From the NCBI GenBank assembly GCA_001557505.1, contig LSAX01000010.1:1240001-1304000 (forward strand): a stretch of 64,000 nt of DNA. The letters run 5' to 3'. Below, in pieces: positions 57,142 to 64,000 of the stretch; position 1 is the stretch's first letter, and every line of letters begins with the position of its first letter. The stretch comes from Reticulascus tulasneorum. Lineage: Eukaryota; Ascomycota; Sordariomycetes; Glomerellales; Reticulascaceae. A model generated the notes under the pieces. That model was given only the letters and a program-made list of their open reading frames with translations, was not told where the DNA came from and searched no databases. Made by a program: the position numbers and the translations under genes.

Positions 57142-60100
57142 GTTGAGACCACCGAGTCAAGAACGGTAGGCTAGCATGCGCTTGCTATGGAATAAAATGT
57201 CTTGGGTACCGTTTCGCCCTAAGGGAAACTATTGATTTCAAGTTACACGTCTTTTGGCATAATGAGACAAGGTCAGGAGGCAGTAAACCGGCCGAACATG
57301 AAGGGAGGCTGCTTGCATCAAGGCAACGAACGCTTCCCCGATATTGGCAGACACGTAGCTCGTCGAGAGCAGGCAAACTCCTTGCGGTGCGACAAATCAC
57401 GGCATGACAGGTCAACTTTGACGGGTTGCCAACGCTTGACAGGCAAGACATTGGAATTGTGGCTTGAGCAGCTGGCCATTGAGTACGCCACAGTTGTCGG
57501 TAGAAACCAGCATTCGCTCTTCTCCCCGAAGACCCGAATTGAAGCTGCAGCCCGTGACTTGGCACAAAAACCATGCAAAGACCGCTCGGAAAGACACATT
57601 GGAGCCACAGTGGTGGCTCCGATTCCGACGCACCTTCGGAGTGCAGTCACTTAGCTACTGCCACGAGTTCCTGTGCAAGCCCCTTGTGAGGTAGATTCCC
57701 GTGCTCAACTGTAGGGAGTTGGGGCTAAAAATTTGATGCTGCAAGCTAGCATAGCCAGATTAAGAGCGAAAGCCGGAACAGCTCAGCATCGATGTCAAGT
57801 GACTTGGCTGCAGCGACATGCCATGCCAGCCAGAAAGCCGAACATTGAAAAGTGTGCGCTTGCAAGCATTTCGTTTCACCGCTATAGTGAAGTTGCAGTT
57901 TATTGGTCGACGTTATGTTTTGTTAAGATGAGGGGGATCTCAGCGGTCCGTCCCAGCAAGGCCCGGCGTTTCTGAACCGCGCGACAACAAGTATGGCACC
58001 CCAAAAGCCTATGGAGGGATGGCCTGCAGCGCAACCATCGGAGCTAAATGGAGAGTCGCGTTCCCCAGGCATGAGACCAAATCTTTTCTCTTTCAAAAAA
58101 GATGTACGAGCTTGGGATGCTGCATTTACCAAGCCGGGGAACGAATTAGCGGCTTACAGAAAGACAGACGTCAAACACCCGGCTTCTCCAACTCTTGGCA
58201 CACACGAGGGCCGAGACTACGTGGGCAAAGGTCGGCGATCCGCAGCCCACACTAGCAGCATGACAAAAATGGGAAGGGTGCGGATGCTTGCTGTTCTGTC
58301 AATTTCTGAACGCTTGGTAATGACTTCCACAACTTTGGGGTTGCAGAGACTCTATGATTAGACATCAGTTGGCTCACTTGTGCGCGAGTGATGGCGGGAT
58401 TGGAGGAACCGTCCTTTTGGAGGGAGACACCGTAGCCTTGGGGTCTGACTTTGGCACCTTGTGCCGAGTTCCGATAGAAACACAAGGAAACGAAACCAAC
58501 AAACGCTGAAAAGCAGAGAAACAACCAGCGCGCCAGAATGCGACCGCCGCCACCGTTATTTGAATAGGGGGATTCTCAACCCGGGGAGAAGCACGCCGTC
58601 GGGCGGCTCGCCCGTCCCGTCGTTCCTGATCAGCCCGCTGCCACACATTTGGCACCAGTCGGGTCGTTTGGCCAGCACAAGCTTTCGATGCGAGCTGCCT
58701 AGGTGGGCCATCACGATTCGAGGCTTGCAGCGCGGGCTCCAGACCTCTTGTTCCAGCATCGGGATTCACGCTCTCTCCTTCTCGGGGCTTTTTTTTTGTT
58801 GTGGCATTTGTGCTGATCTAGTCTCGTTGATCCAGGAAAGCCTAATCGGACGATTTTTTTTGGGCGGTAGCAGCCCCGAGCCAATGGAGGCGACATATCA
58901 GATGGGCGCCAGAGCAAGAAAGGAAAAGCTAACCATGTCGATCCCCTGCCGGCAGCTGCAAGGCACCAGGGACACGGGCTTGTAGCGCGGTTTCAGGTTG
59001 TCCGAGTTTTCTTCTGGACGTGAGCGAATTCGGTCTTGTTGAGTTTGCTTTCGGCGGTTTAAACAGTGGAGCCTGACAAACAAAATAGATATTATAAACC
59101 CTATCTTGGATAGGATTGTGCGTGGCGTGGGTGCAGGGGGGCCAGAAGGGAGGGAGGGGTGGAAGGGAAGAAGGGATCTTTGATTTGCAACATGGGACGA
59201 ACGCTGGGAATCACAACGTTTTGAAACAGGCTGACGGAATTGGTAAGATTGACGGTGGGGAAAGTTCTATGCCTGCTACCCCTCCATTCATGATCGCCAT
59301 CTTGTTTGGTGCTGGCCTGGCCTGGCTCTTTGTCTTTGTCCGTCCGGGGCCGAGGCTTTATCTCAGCGTACGGTTCGAGGGTCTAATAAGCGAAGACTCT
59401 AAGTCAACTTAATCCCGTAGTTTTAAAATTCGATGAGAAAGCAACCGGGGAATTTTGCGGGGGGGAAGGTTTTGCACTATTGTAGCCGACCTCCTCCCGC
59501 CACAGGGCGATAATTAAGGACTTGGAGAAAAAGTGTGCTTCGTTCCATTGTGCCCGTTCTGAGAGGATGCGGCCGGCCGCCAGCACAAACCTTCTGGTTC
59601 CTCTCTCTCAGGACGGACGGAGCTCCACGAGGTCCATGAGCTACGTTAATTGTCACCTCTCCCACCTCAGCACTTATGCAGCTAGAAAATCTCGACGGTT
59701 TAGATGCATTTCCTTACTGGCTGTACCGTCCGTAGTGATTGCAATTCTGCACAAATAGGGTAGGTGGGCGTTTTGTGTATGACGGTACATAGGTAACCGA
59801 GTTTACGGACTACTGTAATCTGTATGAGTAAATGAATGTTATCGCCCGAATAAACTTAATTAATGGACAACACGTTTGTGCAAACACTTCCTCTTCCCCT
59901 TCACCCCCTGCAATCTCTGTGGATTTTTGTGCAGACCCGTCGTGCCCCTGCGCAAGTCCGCCGCCACGCCCCCCTTGGCCCCACGTCGACTTGGACTCAT
60001 TCCGTCACCTTTCGTCTACCGAGAGCCACCAAAGGCGGCTGCCTGCCAAAATAGGAACTGCCCCCGACTCACATCTCTGGACAGGATGGCTGGGAGCCAG

Positions 60101-61649
60101 TGGGACGTTGCTTCGAATCACTTCCAGGACCGTTTCCAGGGCATTCACTGGTGCATTCTCCAGCGGCTCGCCACCACGTCGCCTAACAATGGACTGCGGA
60201 CTCTGTTGCCCTCGTACATTGATATTGTCCAGACGTCACTGGAGCTAAAAACAACATCCCCCTATATATTCGCGGCGCTTCTGGATTTATCAGTATGCAC
60301 GCGCTAGAGCTGACTGTATTAGCATGTCCGCTTTTCTTATCCCTCAGCAACGGCCCTATTGTTCCGAATTGGAACCAAAATAACCCATCCCTATTCTTTC
60401 AATTCGAAGGATGGCGAGAGACACATCCAAGGGAAGAACAGAAGAACAAGCAAAGCCTAGAGACCGCAATTACCACCATCGGGCTGGGAGGGTCAAGGCA
60501 GGGCTCAGGCCTTGGCTTGGTCAGTGTTCGGCTCCTTCGTTCGCGGTGCACGTATCTCTTTTTCTCATGATCCCGAGGCCCTCATTTGGAGTTCTCCCTG
60601 CTGCTCATGCCGCTCGACCCAGACCCTCCCAGCTCCTCCCAGCTTGGGCCCGTCGTCATTGACTGGACGCCACAAACGCCGCGCGACGCTAGGGGGCCCC
60701 CGCGCTTTGTAATAGGTGCGAGTCAGCCGGTGGGCTTCGCCAGTTCAACCCAGCGTGTCGCACACTGCTGCCAGTCGGTCGTCCGAGTGCTTTCGTAGCA
60801 GTAGAATTTGAAGTCCAACTCCAGTCCAGTCCCCTCCCCCTGGACCCGGAAGCCAAAAAAACAAAAACCGGGCCTGGCACTCCCCACCCACACTTCTCCG
60901 CATCGCTCCAATCGACCACCCCTATCGATATGCAGGTACGGACGCGATCTTGTGCAGGTAGGTCTGCATTTCTCCTTTTTGGTGCTTTTGTGAAGGGTGG
61001 GCGAGTTGCCGCTCCTGCTAGTGTGCGTGCTCCTATTCTTTGCGAATGCCTCTCCTACTGGCTCCCCATCTGCCGCTTCCCACGTTTGCTAGTTTCGTTT
61101 CCTGACCCCCCCGATGCTACATGGTGCAACAGGTGTTCTCTTCTTAGTTGTCGCTGTATGTACGAAGTAGGTTAGTTATGCAGAGCGTGCATCAGCGCAA
61201 GCAGCAACTGCCTAAGGTAGTAGAGTTCCCAGCTGTGTTGGCCAAGAACCGCCGGGTGTAAGGGAATGTCTCCCCAATTCTTTGCTAACCTAGCTACATA
61301 TTCCTCGCCCTTATGGATGCCGTAGTCCGTAGGAGTAGCTAATTACGAGTCCGAACACACAAGGTGAAGCGGGGCCTGGAACCCCCGTCCAAATGTTTCC
61401 ATCCCATAATGAGTCCAAAGGCCAGGCACATCCTTGGTCAACCCTGGATGTATGTACGTACACATCCAGACCACCCTTGGCGCGCCGACGAGTTGGGAAT
61501 CACACCAACAAGTTCCCTCCGACGCACTGCACAGCACCGTCACCCACACTCTTTGCTCAATACAACGCAACGCGCCTTGATGGCGTCACGGGCTGAGGGG
61601 CGCCCTGCCATCTATGTAGCTGTTAGCGCAACCTAACTTAACAGGTCCA

Positions 61650-61667
61650 CCCCCCCCCCCCCCCCCC
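61650..61667. repeat. Poly-C tract (18 nt)
   Basis: Uninterrupted C18 on the plus strand, about 530 nt upstream of the DUF1996-WSC start codon, inside a CT-rich promoter region. Confidence 0.95.
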
Positions 61668-62150
61668 TTCTCCCCTCCCCTGAGGTGCCCTACGCTATAT
61701 TATTTCACAGCCCCCCAGGTCCAAGATTTCAATCTCCCGTTACCTTGCCTTCACACTCCACCCATTTCTCTTCCCTTCCCACGCCTTATCTTGCTGGACA
61801 TCTCCACCTGTTCAGCCTCTTTCCCTCTTTTGCTTTCTTCATTCCTTCCTTCACACCACACTCCCTCATTGCTGCTGAGCTGCTGAGCCCGTCCTCTCAT
61901 TCATTCAACCCTCGAACAGTCCTTTGTGACCTGTTTGATCCCTTCCTTCAAAGACACCTTTCAAAGTGCCGCCCGTCCTTTTTTGTCACCTCGACTGAGT
62001 CGAAGTTGTTCGAGTGACGAAAATATACATTCATTTCAAGGTGCTCAGGTCTCAGCATCAAGCAACAAAATCACCCACTATATCAGACCACTGAAAGAGT
62101 CCTAGAGACCAAACATTCTTCTTCACACATATACGCAAAACAACAACAAC

Positions 62151-62169
62151 CACACACACACACACACAC
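62151..62169. repeat. CA dinucleotide repeat in 5' leader
   Basis: Nine and a half CA units ending 26 nt before the start codon at 62196, preceded by CAA repeats. Probably within the 5' UTR. Confidence 0.9.
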
Positions 62170-62195
62170 GTAAACCCCGATATCAGACCGGAAAC

Positions 62196-64000
62196 ATGAA
62201 GTTCACAGTTGCTGCCGCTGTAGCAGCCCTGGTTGGCGCCGCCTCTGCTGGTTCGAGATCGGATGAGAGAACCTTCGCCGTCTTGAGATTCAATGGAAAG
62301 GAGCTCGTCAAGGGTCGAATGGATCCTATCGTCAGCCCTGGTGTCACATCTGCCCACGTCCACGGTGTCATGGGAGGAAGCAACTTCGGAGTTGGCGCCA
62401 CGGGAGAAAGCCTGATGAAGTCCCAGTGCAGCAATGCCAAGATCAAGGGCGACAACAGTGCCTACTGGTTCCCCTGGCTATACTTCGAGGATCCCAAGAC
62501 CAAGAAGCTAGAACCTGTTGAGATCTTCTACGTCAACGTCTACTACTTGTGAGTTGAGGAATCTGGGAGTCTGTTATGCCTTCTGTGCTTTGGTTCGCTA
62601 ACATGATGTCTAGCTTCGATGGTACCGATGATGATATCAAGGCATTCCCAGTTGGCCTTTCCATGGTCAGCGGCAACGCCATGACCCGGGTTGTTCCCGC
62701 CGGCGCCGATGGCGGTGAGAATCTTGAGCCTGCCGATGGTCCCGTATCCGGAGTCCAGTGGACTTGCCCGCGTCCAAACTTCAACCCTCCATCATGGCCT
62801 ACAGGATCCGATGGATCTACTGCTGGCATTGGTGACCCGAACAACAAGGGCTCCGGCATCGGTTTCCCCACTCACAACTGCGACGGCTATGCGTCCCCAC
62901 TTCGTGCCGATATTCACTTCCCATCTTGCTACAACCCTGAGGCCGGTCTCACCAACTTCAAGGAGAACATGGCCTGGCCATCCAACAAGGGCGCCTCCAA
63001 CAGCCGCCGAAAGAACTGCCCCGAGGGTTGGATCCACGTTCCCCACATCTTCTTTGAGGTCTACTGGAACACCCCCAAGTTTGTTGACCGATGGACCCAG
63101 GACTCCGGCACCCAGCCTTTCGTTCTTGCCAACGGTGATACTACCGGCTTCAGCTCCCACGCCGACTTCCTTGCCGCCTGGGACCCGGAGACTCTGCAGC
63201 ACATCATCGATACCTGCGATGCTGGTTCCCGTGGTATGGACAACTGCGCAGGGCTCAAGTACGGCCTGAATGACGAAGATGAGAAGTGCACAATCCCTTC
63301 GGAGATCGACGAGGTCATCGATGGCGTCTTGGACCAGCTTCCTGGAAACAACCCCCTTCGCGGCTGGAAATACGGTACTGCTGCCCCGGGAGGTGGCAGC
63401 GCCGATCCCGTTCCATCCACTTCGGCAGCTCCTCCTGCTGAGACCAAACCTGCCGAGACTAAGCCTGCCGAGACTGAACCGGAAGAGACCACCTCCGCCG
63501 AGCCAATCCAGACCTCAGCTCCTCCTGCCGAGGAGGAGACCGAACCCGCCCCTGCGCCCATTGCTGTTACCACGGAGAAACCCGCCCCGGCGTCTTCCAC
63601 CACCACACCTACCGTCACTCTGCCGCCAGTCGTTGTGGCCCCCGAAGAGTCGAGCCAGTGCACCGTCAAGGTTAGCACTGTCTGGGAAACTGTCACCGTA
63701 TGGGGCACGGCAACCGAGCACGCGTCGGGCCCATCGCCGACCGCGGCACCAGGCAACTCCACCGGCTCTGTTGCAGGATTCACATATGCTGGCTGCTTCA
63801 AGGATTCTCGTGAGCGTTCTCTCACCGGTGAATCGCGTCCCAACCTCGGCGCCGTAACCAATGAGCTCTGTGTCACCCACTGCAAGGAGGCGGGCTTCGC
63901 TCTTGCCGGCACCGAGTACGGTGGCCAGTGCTATTGCGGCAACGAGCTCGAGGGCTCCGAAAAGCTTGAGGAGTCTGCCTGCGACGTTCCCTGCGAGGGC
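62196..64000 (+). CDS. DUF1996-WSC domain secreted/surface protein (cut by window end)
   Basis: Two exons are visible (62196-62548 and 62614 to beyond 64000), giving the first 580 residues; the 3' end lies outside the window. A signal peptide (MKFTVAAAVAALVGAASA) leads to a DUF1996 domain (about 30-330) with the typical RMDPIVSPGVTSAHVHGVMG near its start and CPEGWIHVPHIFFEVYW later. A Pro/Thr/Glu-rich linker (about 400-500), likely O-mannosylated, includes three near-identical PAETKPAET-type units. A WSC domain begins near residue 520 (FTYAGCFKDSRERSLTG, CVTHCKEAGFALAGTEYGGQ, CYCGNEL), a Cys-rich putative carbohydrate-binding module. This pairing is common in Pezizomycotina; such proteins are thought to bind the cell wall. 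Whether more WSC domains or a membrane anchor follow cannot be seen. Confidence 0.93.

Larger units (their letters stand above)
57142..62195. other. 5-kb gene-free stretch before the WSC gene
   Basis: No gene I can support on either strand. Open frames reach about 175 codons (58461-58985) but overlap in several frames and show no domain. It contains C18 (61650-61667). The last 550 nt are pyrimidine-rich and end in a CA repeat, consistent with promoter and 5' UTR of the gene at 62196. CCCCT words (stress-response-element-like) sit next to the poly-C tract. Confidence 0.5.

Noticed and set aside
58461..58985. 174-codon open frame on the plus strand
   Set aside because: Competing open frames on the other strand, no domain and no plausible splice partners.

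Overview
The window is nuclear DNA of a filamentous ascomycete (Pezizomycotina, most likely Sordariomycetes). Many protein genes are split by short introns, mostly about 50-110 nt, with GTRNGT donors and CTAAC-like branch sites. Other signs are Zn2Cys6 transcription factors, a DUF1996/WSC surface protein, a 2EXR-family relic, a COP9 signalosome subunit and a complex I subunit. The complex I subunit excludes Saccharomyces-type yeasts. I recognised no rRNA, tRNA, CRISPR array or intact transposon by eye. Exon boundaries were worked out by hand from splice signals, reading frame and recalled family conservation; every intact gene closes to a whole number of codons.

Layout. 1-5.8 kb is nearly gene-free and holds a broken 2EXR gene, a heptamer tandem repeat and a poly-C tract. 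5.8-23.2 kb is a dense housekeeping block: an AMPK-beta/CBM48-like glycogen-binding protein, Vps72/Swc2 (SWR1 complex), Mis12/Mtw1 (kinetochore), a mitochondrial PPR protein, a glutathione S-transferase, an NDUFB4-like complex I subunit, SAP18, Prp18 and CSN1. 23.2-27.4 kb is a 4.2-kb gene-free island with simple repeats and a dense cluster of GCCAAG motifs. 27.4-42.5 kb carries an Asg1-type transcription factor, an Xaa-Pro aminopeptidase, an ERGIC-53/Emp47-like lectin divergent from ALG8, and Itc1 (ISW2 complex). 43-57 kb is more lineage-specific: an RNase H-fold protein, an Upc2-like C6 factor, a large multi-pass membrane protein, a Dcr2-like phosphoesterase and a membrane-anchored tandem amidohydrolase. 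57.1-62.2 kb is another gene-free stretch. The window ends inside a DUF1996-WSC protein.

How the genes relate. There is no biosynthetic cluster and no obvious defence or mobile system. Several genes share nuclear roles (Vps72, Mis12, SAP18, Prp18, CSN1, Itc1). Several are arranged as divergent pairs with short shared promoters (Vps72/Mis12, SAP18/Prp18, lectin/ALG8). The lectin/ALG8 pair is functionally coherent, because both act on N-glycoproteins in the early secretory pathway. The observations I would check first are the GCCAAG (PacC-core-like) cluster, the tandem amidohydrolase whose second half has lost its metal-binding signature, the RNase H protein of possible retroelement origin, the fragmented 5' end of the Itc1 gene, and the recurrent long poly-C tracts.
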